In this document: positions 20,398-29,034 of the stretch, piece by piece
How positions within the stretch are numbered: position 1 is the stretch's first letter
Layout: every line of letters starts with the position of its first letter
Assembly (NCBI RefSeq): GCF_040939455.1
Contig: NC_134119.1
Span: forward strand, 11,520,501 to 11,584,500
Direction of reading: 5' to 3'
DNA: 64,000 nt
DNA from: Microcebus murinus
Taxonomy: Eukaryota > Chordata > Mammalia > Primates > Cheirogaleidae
The notes under the pieces: generated by a model
Database searches by the model: none
The model's input: the letters and a program-made list of their open reading frames with translations, nothing else
What the model was told of the DNA's origin: nothing
Program-made: the position numbers and the translations under genes

Positions 20398-20865
20398 GGA
20401 CCAGGTTCAGGACTCGGTCTGTGACCAGGGTCGGAGATCAGTATGTGACCAAGGTCATGGCTCACCCTAGGACCACGTTATGGTTGAGGCTATGGCCAGG
20501 ATCAGGGCTCAGTCAGTGGTAAGGGGCAGGGCTCAGTCTGTTTCCAGGATCAGGGCTCAACCAGAGAGCAGGGTCTGGATTCAGTACGTGATGAGGGTCA
20601 GGGCCTATTCTTGACAAGGATCCAGGCTCCGCCTGAGCCGACGTCAGTGCATAGCCTGGGTCGTGGCTCAGACCAGGGGCAGGCCTGTGACCTGGCCTGT
20701 GGCCAGGATCAGGGCTCTGTTTGTGACCAGAGTTAAGAATCAGTGTGTGGCCAGGTTGGGGCTTAGCATAGGACCAGGGTCATGAAGGAATATTTGGCCA
20801 CAGTCAAGATTCAGTGTGACTCAGTTTGTGCATTGAGGGCTGGAGTTAGATTCAGTCTAGTTACT
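20398..20865 (+). repeat. 24-bp minisatellite, about 18 units
   Basis: The unit is near GTGACCAGGGTCAGGGCTCAGTCT. Good units start near 20421, 20445, 20515, 20539, 20563 and 20722. The GACCAGG-TCAGG-CTCAGT phrase recurs with one-base slips, and the middle (20640-20700) is rearranged. Units differ from one another by several bases, so the array is old. Confidence 0.88.
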
Positions 20866-21144
20866 TGGGCTCTGAGAATAACCTAGATCCTTATCCCTAA
20901 AAGACAGGCAGATGGAGGAACCAATGACACCTGGCTGGCTCCTGTTCACCTTATCCCCTCTTGTGGCTGGACTCCAAGGGCAAGCCAGGACACCTTATGA
21001 GCCCCCCGACAGGCGAAGATGGGGAGGGTTGGGCCATCCTCGTGCCTGGGAGAGGGCGTGGAAGCAGGGGACTGGCCCTGGTAAGCAGGGAAGAGGAGGA
21101 GGAGGAGGAGAAGAAAGTCATAAAAAGAGGTAGTTACAAGCGTG
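20866..21144. other. Unassigned DNA with GAG run
   Basis: A GAGGAGGAGGAGGAGGAG run lies near 21090-21110. Nothing else recognised. Confidence 0.45.
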
Positions 21145-21365
21145 GGGTCTGTAGCAGAATACTTGGGTTAGAATTCTGCGTCTGCCACTTCCTAGCTGTG
21201 TGACCTTTAGCAAGTTACCCAATCCCTCTGTGCCTGACTTCCTCATCTATAGATGCAGATAAAAGTACTATCTATAGGACTGTAGTAAGGGTTAAATAAG
21301 TTAATACATGTAAGGTGCTTGCAGTGTACCTGGTTGGTTGCAAGTGTTCAATCACTCAGAGCTGT
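21145..21365 (+). repeat. MIR SINE, near full length
   Basis: CTTGGGTTAGAATTCTGCGTCTGCC, AGCTGTGTGACCTTTAGCAAG, CTTCCTCATCTATAGATGC, TTAAATAAGTTAATACATG, and a diverged tail. Confidence 0.9.
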
Positions 21366-21387
21366 TCTTTTTAGCTCCAGAGCCACA

Positions 21388-21430
21388 GACACCCCCCCAC
21401 CCCCCAGCTAGGGTGGGGGGAGGGGGCTGG
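21388..21430. other. C-run/G-run inverted repeat
   Basis: ACCCCCCCACCCCCC, a short AGCTA centre, then GGGTGGGGGGAGGGGG. The two halves can pair imperfectly, and each strand alone is G-quadruplex or i-motif prone. Confidence 0.7.
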
Positions 21431-21539
21431 AGCAGGCTGTCACCCTCCAGCCAGCTCCCCAGATCTGCAGAGCTCCCTGCTGTTAGGCTCTGATACCCCC
21501 GTGACCCCTGGACATCATCGTTGTAACACTGATGACACT

Positions 21540-21690
21540 TGCAGTCACTTCCCTAATGCCCGTGTCCCCCAGCTAGAGTGTCTGCTCCCTGAGGGCCAGT
21601 TTGTTATCTTTCTTGCTCACCTCTGTGCCCTCAGCACCTAGCAGAGAACCCAGCACATAGTAGGTGCTCAAACACACAGTTAATAAATGC
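21540..21690 (+). repeat. L2 LINE 3' end
   Basis: GTGTCTGCTCCCTGAGGGCC, CCTCAGCACCTAGCAGAG, CACATAGTAGGTGCTCAAAC and GTTAATAAATGC. Confidence 0.88.
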
Positions 21691-21759
21691 AGGATAATAA
21701 TGAAAGCAACCGTTTACATTGAGCCAGGTACAAAGAGCCAGGTGCGGTTCTTTGTCTTC

Positions 21760-22330
21760 CCCTCCATTTTTTTATCCAGCCTTTTAAAAACCGATTGTTA
21801 AAATGACCTCAATCACATGGTAAGACTAATTAAAACAAGACCAAAGGGTATTCGCTGGAAAGATAGAAATCTCACTCCCATGTCGCCCGGCTCAGAAGAA
21901 ACCATTTTCTTGTACATCTTTATAGTGTCTTTACGTGTTTATAGATTCACACGCACATCCGCCAGCTCCAGGGAGGTAGAGATTTTGCTTGTTTTGTCCA
22001 CTGCTGTGTTCCCGCTGCGTAGGAGACTGCCTGGCAAGAAGTAGGTGTTCAATAAGGGTAGGTCGAAAGGTCATTTTTATTTCTAAAGCCAATAGGGTTA
22101 CATCATACGTACTGTTCTGTAGCCTACTTTTTAACTATTAATAAATGAATAAGCCGCAGAGATCTTTTCATATCAGCAAAAAATAGATTGACCGCATTCG
22201 TTTTAATGGCTGTATAATCTTCCATGGCATGGCTGCACTTTATTTAACTAGACTAGACCCTCCATGGAGGTAGTTTTCAGTTTCGTTTTTCTTCACTCAC
22301 AATGATGACCTCTGACTTTAGCTTCGTACC
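21760..22330 (-). repeat. Old L1 LINE 3' part, antisense, split by an L2 end
   Basis: Left piece to about 21960 (TTGTACATCTTTATAGTGTC); right piece from about 22070 (GGGTTACATCATACGTACTG, TAATCTTCCATGGCATGG, TGCACTTTATTTAACTAGAC). This is the antisense reading of an old L1 3' region. Confidence 0.6.
21965..22060 (+). repeat. L2 LINE 3' end
   Basis: TTGTCCACTGCTGTGTTCCC, CTGCCTGGCAAGAAGTAGGTGTTCAATAAGGG. It lies between two pieces of antisense L1. Confidence 0.75.
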
Positions 22331-22339
22331 TCAATTCTG

Positions 22340-22430
22340 CAAGGGTTAACTCCGATTATGGCCGAGAAGACTGCATCTCAGAGAGGTTAAGGCACTTGCC
22401 CAAGGTCACACAGCCAAGCTCCAAGCCCGC
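22340..22430 (-). repeat. MIR SINE fragment, antisense
   Basis: CATCTCAGAGAGGTTAAGGC and CTTGCCCAAGGTCACACAGCC. Confidence 0.8.
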
Positions 22431-22657
22431 TCCCCCACCCAGGCTTTCCTTCTCTGCCCGCTGGTGGCCCTGGCTGAGTTTTCCCATCACCAGCCTCACA
22501 GGAGGCTGCACTGAGACCCTTCTGTCACCTGCACAGGGTGTGGCCCTCCAGCAAGGTCCTTCTCTAGGTCAGTGTCTCCTCAGCGCCTGAGCCAGGATCA
22601 GAAGGGCAGGAGTCCCCAGGAGGACCTAGAATCTGCTTCTCCAAAGCTGTGTTAAGG

Positions 22658-22856
22658 CAGTGGCTCTCATCAGGGGTGTGTGATTTTGACCCCCAGAAGA
22701 CAGGTGGCAATGTCTGGGACATTTCTGGTTGTCATACCAGAGCACATCTGGTGGGTGGAGGCCAGAGATGCTGCTAAGCATCCTGCAATGCACAGGACGC
22801 CCCCACCTGAATGACCCAGCCCCAAATGCCAATAGCGTCAAGGTTGAGAAACGCTG
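22658..22856 (+). mobile_element. hAT-type DNA transposon, near full length
   Basis: Termini CAGTGGCTCTCATC and GGTTGAGAAACGCTG. Contains GGCAATGTCTGGGACATTTC and GCCAGAGATGCTGCTAAGC. The flanks TGTTAAGG and GGTTAAAG agree at 6 of 8 bases, as expected for an old 8-bp duplication. Same family as 10734-10953 and 52815-53029. Confidence 0.85.
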
Positions 22857-22859
22857 GGT

Positions 22860-23020
22860 TAAAGGCACAGACTTCCTAGGGCCAAATCCCTACCTCCCAT
22901 GTACCACCTGGGTGACTTGGGCAAGTTGTTTGACCTCTCTGTGCCTGTGTTTCCTTATCTGTGAAATGAGCGTAAGAGTAGTCGCTGCCACCAGATTACA
23001 TATGCACTCCGTTATATGGA
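22860..23020 (+). repeat. MIR SINE
   Basis: CTGGGTGACTTGGGCAAGTTG, CTGTGCCTGTGTTTCCTTATCTGTGAAATGAGCG. Confidence 0.8.
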
Positions 23021-23299
23021 ACCGTAATTGGAGTCTTTGCCCCGAGAATCTGGGTGTCAGAGCTGGAATCGGACGCGCCCTGCAGAGAAAACCGGGCAGC
23101 GGGCTGTTCCCTGCCCCCACGGCCCAGCCTCCTCCGGGGAATGTGACCTCAGTCCACAGATAGAAATAGAACCCTCCGGACGCTGCTGACCTCTGCTTGC
23201 TCAGGAATGGAGGAAACAGCAGAAGACTGTTTCCATTTTTGGGGTCTGAAAAGCAGCTCCCAGGAGACCCTCAGACATGGACATTCTCAAGAAGCTGAG
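23021..23299. other. Unassigned DNA
   Basis: No repeat or exon recognised. Confidence 0.45.
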
Positions 23300-23420
23300 C
23301 ATTAAAGGGTCTTAGAGACCAGTAACTCAAAGCCCTCCATTTAACAGATGGGGAAACCGAGGCAGGCCTTGCTCACACATCAAGGCAGTGGCAGATCTGT
23401 GCCGGAATCCAGCCGGGGTG
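23300..23420 (-). repeat. MIR SINE fragment, antisense
   Basis: TTTAACAGATGGGGAAACCGAGGC and GGCAGTGGCAGATCTGTGCCGGAATCC. Confidence 0.7.
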
Positions 23421-23544
23421 AACACAGGTCTCCCTGTAGCTCAGCCCAAAGGCCCTTCTCAGGCTCAGACCAGCACCTGGGTCAGATCACTCTTCCCTGG
23501 TTGCCGAGAGTCTCTGGCATCCAGCCTGCCTGGGAGGCAGCGCC

Positions 23545-23700
23545 GAGCGAGTGTTTACAAGCACCGCTTTGACATCAGACAGACCCTGGTTCACGTCCCT
23601 GTTCCACCAGCTACCCGTGATGATCTTGGGCAGGTCACGTATAACTCCCTGAGCCTCAGCAGCATGGACACTATCCTGTTTTGTTGCTGAAAGGATTAGA
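23545..23700 (+). repeat. MIR SINE
   Basis: ACATCAGACAGACCCTGGTTCACGTCCC, GATCTTGGGCAGGTCACG, and GTTGCTGAAAGGATTAGAG. Confidence 0.78.
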
Positions 23701-24130
23701 GACCACGTGTGGGAACACTCGAACATCACCGGGGAAATGCAAATCGGCCAGATCTCTTTGCAGGGCAGTTTGACAACATCTAAGAACATGTGAAAGGCAT
23801 CTACTCTTCCGTTGAACAGTTCGACCTCTGTAGAGACACCATCACATACAGGAAATGAAATAATAGTCTTTGCAGTATTGTTTGCAATAATAAGTTGAGA
23901 ACAGTCCAAATGTGCACCAAGAGGGGACTGGTTGAAGGCTCCGTGGGCACCTGCACAAGGCCTTTAACATAGTCATTTAAGTTTTGGGCAGTTCTGTGTG
24001 TACTGATTCGTAACAACCTCCGAGATATATTATTAAGTGAAGCTATAAGATCTTGAAGGGTAGGTGTAGTATGTGCTACCATTTTTGTGGGGGAGGAAGA
24101 ATACAGATAAATATAAATGCTTATTTAGGC
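23701..24130 (+). repeat. Old L1 LINE, ORF2 end and 3' UTR, first piece
   Basis: GGGCAGTTTGACAACATC, GCAGTATTGTTTGCAATAATAAG, CAGTCCAAATGTGCACC, AGAGGGGACTGGTTGAAGG, and CGAGATATATTATTAAGTG. Continues at 24660-24860 after the repeat inserted between. Confidence 0.85.
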
Positions 24131-24134
24131 TTAC

Positions 24135-24655
24135 TACATCAATTAGGACGGCATGTATCTGGAAGGAGCAGAAGATCCAACAAACAATGGCTTGAACAAA
24201 TGCAATAACTCCAGAGCTGTGCAGCCCAGCACTAGTGCAGCTGCTCAAGGATTCAGGTACCTTCCTCCTTTCCTCTCCCCTATTCCGAGTATGTGACTTT
24301 GATCTTCATGGTCCCAAGGTGGCTGCTTTACCTCTGGGCATCAAGTCCACATTCCAGGCAGGAGAAAAAAAGAAAGTGCAAAGGATAAAAGGAAAATTAA
24401 AGAGACAAGAGTTTTCTTTTCCAGACAATTTGACTTTTTTTTTTTTGAGAGTGGAAAGGAGCACCCTCCCCAGGACTTCCAGCTACACCTCATTGCACAG
24501 AACTGGGTCACACGGCTGCTGCTAGCTGCAAGGAAGTCTGGGAATGTGAGTGGTTTTATCTGGACACTTTGCCTCCGGAACAGAATTGGGGTTCTGCTGG
24601 CAAGGAGGAGACAGAGGATGGATAATGGGTGCACAACCACCAGGGCCTGCCATTT
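24135..24655 (+). repeat. Old dispersed repeat, family G, inserted in L1
   Basis: CAATGGCTTGAACAAATGC, GTCCCAAGGTGGCTGC, ACATTCCAGGCAGGAG, AACTGGGTCACACGGC, AGCTGCAAGGAAGTCTGGGAATG and GAATTGGGGTTCTGCTGGCAAGG follow a known mammalian repeat order. A fragment of the same family lies at 49850-49955. Name not certain. Confidence 0.65.
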
Positions 24656-24659
24656 ATGG

Positions 24660-24860
24660 TTCATCACTGGAATGATCCAGAAGAAACTGGGAACAGTGGC
24701 CACTTCTAGGGCAGGGAGCTGGGTGACAGGAGATGGAGGCAGGAGGGGAGCCCCCTCTTGTCTGTGTGCCGGTTTGTACCTTTTTGATTTTCTCGATGCA
24801 TACATGTATCATCCTTCAAAAATTAACATTATTTATATAAAAGTATAATTTTTAAAAGGC
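24660..24860 (+). repeat. Old L1 LINE 3' end, second piece
   Basis: GAAGAAACTGGGAACAGTGGCC, GTTTGTACCTTTTTGATTTTC, CATACATGTATCATCCTTC and a final A/T-rich tail finish the L1 begun at 23701. Confidence 0.8.
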
Positions 24861-24924
24861 GATGCACACAAAATGCCTGGGACGTAACAGGTGCTCGGGA
24901 AGGCTGGCTTTCCTTCTTTTGTCA

Positions 24925-25035
24925 CTCGCCTTGGCGTCAGATATGGATTGAATTCTCAGCCCTGCCGCATCTGAGTTTTGTGACCTTGGGCATGTTTCCC
25001 CAGCTCTCCACGATTGCATTTCCTCCGTGGTATGT
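24925..25035 (+). repeat. MIR SINE fragment
   Basis: GAATTCTCAGCCCTGCCGC, TTTTGTGACCTTGGGCATG. Confidence 0.72.
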
Positions 25036-25499
25036 AGCATGACGCGGATCAAGCGTGTTCCGTTAGTGGCTGGCAGGAGAAGCCCTCCCCGGGCCGGTGT
25101 TGCAGAGGAGATGGCTGCTTAAGGCCTCTCGAGATGGGAGAGCCCATGGGTGTGGCTGGGCGGGTGCTTCCCGGGGGCATCCGAATGCCCCGTGGCACTA
25201 GTCCTGGAAACTGGCTGTGGGGGCTGAGACGGGCCCAGACAGGGGTCAGCACTTGGATGCAAGGGACAGAAGCAGCAAGGACCCTGAGTCTGCCGATCCA
25301 CGGGCAGCTGCGGAGTTCTGGGGCAGGCTGGGATCGGGGGGTGACCTTGGAGATTGGGAGGTTTACAAAGACTGTTCATTAGGTGGGAAGCCCCGATCTC
25401 AGCTGACATCTGTGTCAAGTTAACTGGTAATAAAAATCCCTGCCAACCTCAGGGCTGTGGGGAGGTTCTGGCGAGATCGGGGATGGAATTGCTACAGTC
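25036..25499. other. Unassigned DNA
   Basis: No family recognised; a weak MIR 3' side may lie near 25420-25490. Confidence 0.45.
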
Positions 25500-26145
25500 C
25501 TCACTGGGCATCTGACCGTTTCACACCTCCGCCTCCACGCCCTGGGCCCAGCCCCATCTCTTGTCTCTCGCCTGGTCTATTTCAGTAGCCTCCTCGCTGG
25601 TCTCCTGGCTTCCGTCCTGCCCACATGTCCTGCCCACGTCCACCCCCCAGTCCTGGCTCCACACGTGGCCAGAGGCATCCCGTGGAAACCTAAGTCAGAG
25701 CATGTCCCTCTTCTGCTCAAAGCCTCATTCAGGATAAAGCCACAGGTCTCACCAGAGCCTACCCAACTGTCCACCTCTTCTCTTCCCTCTGGCTCTTGAC
25801 GCTTTGGCCCCACTTGCTTATGCGCCCACCCCAGGGCCTTTGCACTTGCTGTTTCTCTGGCTACAAATGCTCTTCCCCTGACAGCAGGGTCTCCCTGTGT
25901 CTCTACATTCAGGTCTCGGTTCACATGCCACCTCTTCAGAGTGGCCTCCCTGGACCACAGTGCCTGTCCCCCATCTAGGGCAACTGCATCCCCAGCCATC
26001 ACTCTGTCCCCTGCCTGCTTATTTTTTTATCACCACAAGTCAAATTACGCTTGTACGTCTTCCCTTGTCTCCTCTTGGTTAGCTTCCTGAGAGGGCAGGG
26101 ACTTGGTGTTGCTTACCTGACTCGCAGCAGATTCTCCATAAATAC
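25500..26145 (+). repeat. L2 LINE, one of the longest copies
   Basis: TAGCCTCCTCGCTGGTCTCC, AAAGCCTCATTCAGGATAAAGCC, CAGGGCCTTTGCACTTGCTG, CATGCCACCTCTTCAGAGTGGCC, CCTGAGAGGGCAGGGAC, all in order. The final GAATGA repeats are absent; an AT-rich tract follows. Confidence 0.9.
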
Positions 26146-26147
26146 AT

Positions 26148-26192
26148 TTTTATATGTATATAAATATTATATACGTGTATATATATATATGT
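26148..26192. repeat. AT-rich TA microsatellite
   Basis: ATGTATATAAATATTATATACG then a TA run. It separates L2 from antisense L1. Confidence 0.8.
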
Positions 26193-26194
26193 AA

Positions 26195-26960
26195 CAGCTT
26201 TATTGAGATATTGGGATGTACAATTTACCCATTTAAAGTGTACGATTTAATGGTTTTTAGTACATATACAGAGTGGTGCAATCATTACCATAATTGATGT
26301 CAGAACATTTATAGCACCCCAAAAAGAAGCCCCATGCCCCTTAGCAGTCACTCCCCATTCTCCCACCCTGTCCCAGCCCCAGGCAGCCACTGACCTGATG
26401 TCTGTTTCAGTGGGTTTGCCTATTCCGGACATTTCACGGAATTGCACAATATGTGGCTCTTGTGGCTAGTTGCTTTCATTTAGCAGAATGTTTTCAAGGT
26501 TCATCCATGTGGCAGCATGTATTAGCACTTCATTCCTTTTTATAGCTAATAATATTCCATTGTTTGGATAGACCACATTCCGTCTGTCCATTCATCAGCT
26601 GATGGACATTTGGGCTGTTTCCACTTTTGGCTATTATGAAGAATGCTGCTATGAACATTCATGTACAAATTTTGTGTGGACATATGTTTTCCTTTCTGTT
26701 GGTATATATCTAGAAGTGGAATTGCTGGATCATATGGTAATTCTACATTTAACCTTTAGAAGAACTTCCAGACTGTTTTCCAAAATGACTTCACCGTTTT
26801 ACATTCCCACCAGCCTATATGAGGGTTCTAGTTCCTCTGCATTCTTGCCAACACTTGCTACTGTCTGTCTTTTTTATTGCAGCCATCCTAGCGGGTGCGG
26901 GGTGGTGTTTCACTGCGGTTTGGATTTGCGTTTCCCTGGTGGCTAACCATGAGCATTTCC
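26195..26960 (-). repeat. Old L1 LINE, antisense ORF2 end
   Basis: TTTATTGAGATATTGGGATG, AAAGTGTACGATTTAATGG, TATTCCATTGTTTGGATAG, GCATGTATTAGCACTTCATTCC, TTCCCACCAGCCTATATGAGGG, TTTGGATTTGCGTTTCCCTGG. This is the antisense of the L1 ORF2 C-terminal region and 3' part; it carries stops and is dead. Confidence 0.92.
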
Positions 26961-27295
26961 TGAAGGAGTGAATTGAATGATACGCTGTCAGGAGAGGGTC
27001 CACACAGGGCTCTGAGGGCTGAGATCTGCAGCCCAGGCGGTCCCAGGATGCTGTCCGAGGCTGGGTCAGGCCGAGTGGCCGGGCCAGCCCCCTATGCTGT
27101 CAGGTGGCTGGTAGCCAGCTGGGTGCAAAAAGCCCAGGTGGCCACCACGTCATGACACCCTTGGCCAAGCCTGGGCTGCTGACTGGCAGCTGTGGCCAGC
27201 TTTGTGGACCGAGCTGCAGGGACCACGACATCACCGTGCTCTGTCTCCAGCTCAGAGCCTTGCAGGGTGTCACCTCCTTCCATCTCCTCCTTAGC
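26961..27295. other. Unassigned DNA
   Basis: No family recognised. Confidence 0.45.
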
Positions 27296-27299
27296 CTTT

Positions 27300-27400
27300 G
27301 CAGGGGCTGCTGTTACCTCTTTTTATAGGTGAGGAAAGAGAGATTCAGAGAGGTTGCTTCCTGGCCCCGGGAGACCCAGAATCTCTGCCCGCCCTTCTGA
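27300..27400 (-). repeat. MIR SINE fragment, antisense
   Basis: TTTTTATAGGTGAGGAAAGAGAGATTCAGAGAGG. Confidence 0.65.
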
Positions 27401-27414
27401 GATTTGTGTTCTCT

Positions 27415-27970
27415 CTACAAATACCAATTGAGCGTCTATGATGTGCCCAGCCCTGTACTAACCCTGGGGGTCCTAAGCCACTGAGACGAAGTCCCTGCCC
27501 CTATGGAGCTCACCCTCCAGTGGGGGAGACAGCTGGCACCCAAGTAGACAAACAGGTAATATAATTTCAGGAAGGGATAAGGGCAGTGAAGAAAAATAGA
27601 GAAGGAAAAGGGATGTGAGTGACTGGTGGGGGGGTTGCAAATTTAGATGATAATGATAATAGTACCAGACACTTCCGTAGTGTTTGCTGAGGGTCAGGTG
27701 CTGTTCGAAGCACTTCACGTGCACTAGCAGGTGAGGCAGTCGGGGAAGGCCCCCTGTCTCAGAGAAGGCAGATCGTGCCCCCACATACACATGCGCGCAC
27801 TTCTTGGCTCTTGAATTTAAACCAGGAAAAGAAGGAGCTGTGCGAATAGCTGCAGGAGTGTGCTCCAGAACTGGAAGCAGCAAGTGCAAAGGCCCTGGGG
27901 TGGGATTGCACTTGGTAGAATCTAGGGAGTGTGAGGAGGCCAGGGTGCTGGTGTGCAGGGGAGCATGTAG
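27415..27970 (-). repeat. L2 LINE, antisense, interrupted by a MIR
   Basis: Left piece TTGAGCGTCTATGATGTGCCC, AGTCCCTGCCCCTATGGAGC; right piece GGAAGCAGCAAGTGCAAAGGCCC and AGGAGGCCAGGGTGCTGG. The MIR at 27640-27790 sits between them. Confidence 0.82.
27640..27790 (-). repeat. MIR SINE, antisense, inside L2
   Basis: GATAATGATAATAGTACCAGAC, TCAGGTGCTGTTCGAAGCACTTCACG. Confidence 0.65.
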
Positions 27971-27994
27971 GAGGTGAGGCCGGGTACAGATCAG

Positions 27995-28085
27995 AGAGAG
28001 TGACTGCCCCAGGGTGACATACAGTTAGTGGGAGAGCCCAGATTCTAACATGGGCCTTAGGACTCCCAGCCCAGTGCTCTCACAG
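27995..28085 (-). repeat. MIR SINE fragment, antisense
   Basis: GACTGCCCCAGGGTGACATACAG, GGGAGAGCCCAGATTCTAAC. Confidence 0.65.
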
Positions 28086-28224
28086 GGCCCCACTGTCTTG
28101 GCTATCACCTGTGCCCTCTACTCTCTGGAGAAGGCATCTCTTAGGGGTCTGTGGGCCTCCTGCCCAGAGGCTGAGCACATGCAACATGACTCTACCTCCT
28201 GCCTTCACTGCTCTAGCCCAACGT

Positions 28225-28440
28225 CAGCGTCATTGAATCCCAGCCCTGCCCACTCCCCGACTGCATGGCCTCGGGCTAATGACTTTACCCCTCTGTGCCT
28301 CAGTTTCCCCATCTGCCAAATGGAAATAATAATAGGACCACCTCAGAAGGCTGTTGTGAGAATTAAAATGGACTAAAATAAATAATGTGCTTAGAACAGC
28401 ACCTAGTAAGTGTTTAATAAATTTTGGCTTTTATTATTTT
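28225..28440 (+). repeat. MIR SINE, near full length
   Basis: GAATCCCAGCCCTGCCC, CTCAGTTTCCCCATCTGCCAAATGG, AAGGCTGTTGTGAGAATTAAAATG, AACAGCACCTAGTAAGTGTTTAATAAA. Confidence 0.92.
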
Positions 28441-28714
28441 GCTATGATAGTTTTTTTCTATTTTTACTCCTGGCCTATGGTTTTTGAGACTGGCAGGAGT
28501 GGGAGTGCTCATGACCAGCCTGACTTGGAAGCAGAGATCATTCTTTCTTGGGAAGCTGGGGGAGGGAAGAAAGAGAAGGTCCATGGCCCGGCCCCTGGGG
28601 AGGGAGTGTGGGTCTCACCCCCAGGGGCCAAGCCTGGCCCAGTCATCCAGCTCTGCCCTGGTAGGGACAGGCGTCATCTGCTGTCATGGGCCCAGCACCA
28701 GGGGAACGAGTGAG
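28441..28714. other. Unassigned DNA
   Basis: No family recognised. Confidence 0.4.
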
Positions 28715-28790
28715 GGGACACATACGTGTTGAGTACCTACGGTGTGCCAGGCACTGTGCTGGGCACAAGCGGAGCAAGCATCATTGCTGG
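28715..28790 (-). repeat. L2 LINE 3' end, antisense
   Basis: TGTTGAGTACCTACGGTGTGCC, AGGCACTGTGCTGGGC. Confidence 0.75.
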
Positions 28791-28859
28791 TTGCTCTCCC
28801 CTCCCCCAGCCCCCACCGTGCCCACCTCCCACCCGTGAGCAGCTGTGACAACGGCCGCC

Positions 28860-29030
28860 GTCCTGGTGGGCAACCTGCACAGGAGCACCGGGCCCCACGC
28901 TCAGAAAGGCCCTGCACTTTGAGGCTCTGCTGTCACTGTCTTGAAATTCATAATCATTTTTGAATAAAGGGCCCACATTTGCATTTTGCACTATGACCTG
29001 CAAATGACGTGTCTAGTCCCGGCCCACGAG
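28860..29030 (-). repeat. Old dispersed repeat, family D, antisense
   Basis: TCTTGAAATTCATAATCATTTTTG, GGGCCCACATTTGCATTTTGC and CTGCAAATGACGTG are the reverse complement of the copy at 1867-2045. Confidence 0.65.
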
Positions 29031-29034
29031 GGAC

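Noticed and set aside
21388..21430. microRNA hairpin
   Set aside because: The arms are C/G homopolymer-like and the centre is five bases; it does not look like a microRNA precursor.
23487..24082. Minus-strand frames over the L1 at 23.7 kb
   Set aside because: They are antisense to a dead L1.
27473..27889. 138-codon minus-strand frame with hydrophobic stretches
   Set aside because: It reads L2 and MIR sequence; the apparent membrane segment is repeat-derived.
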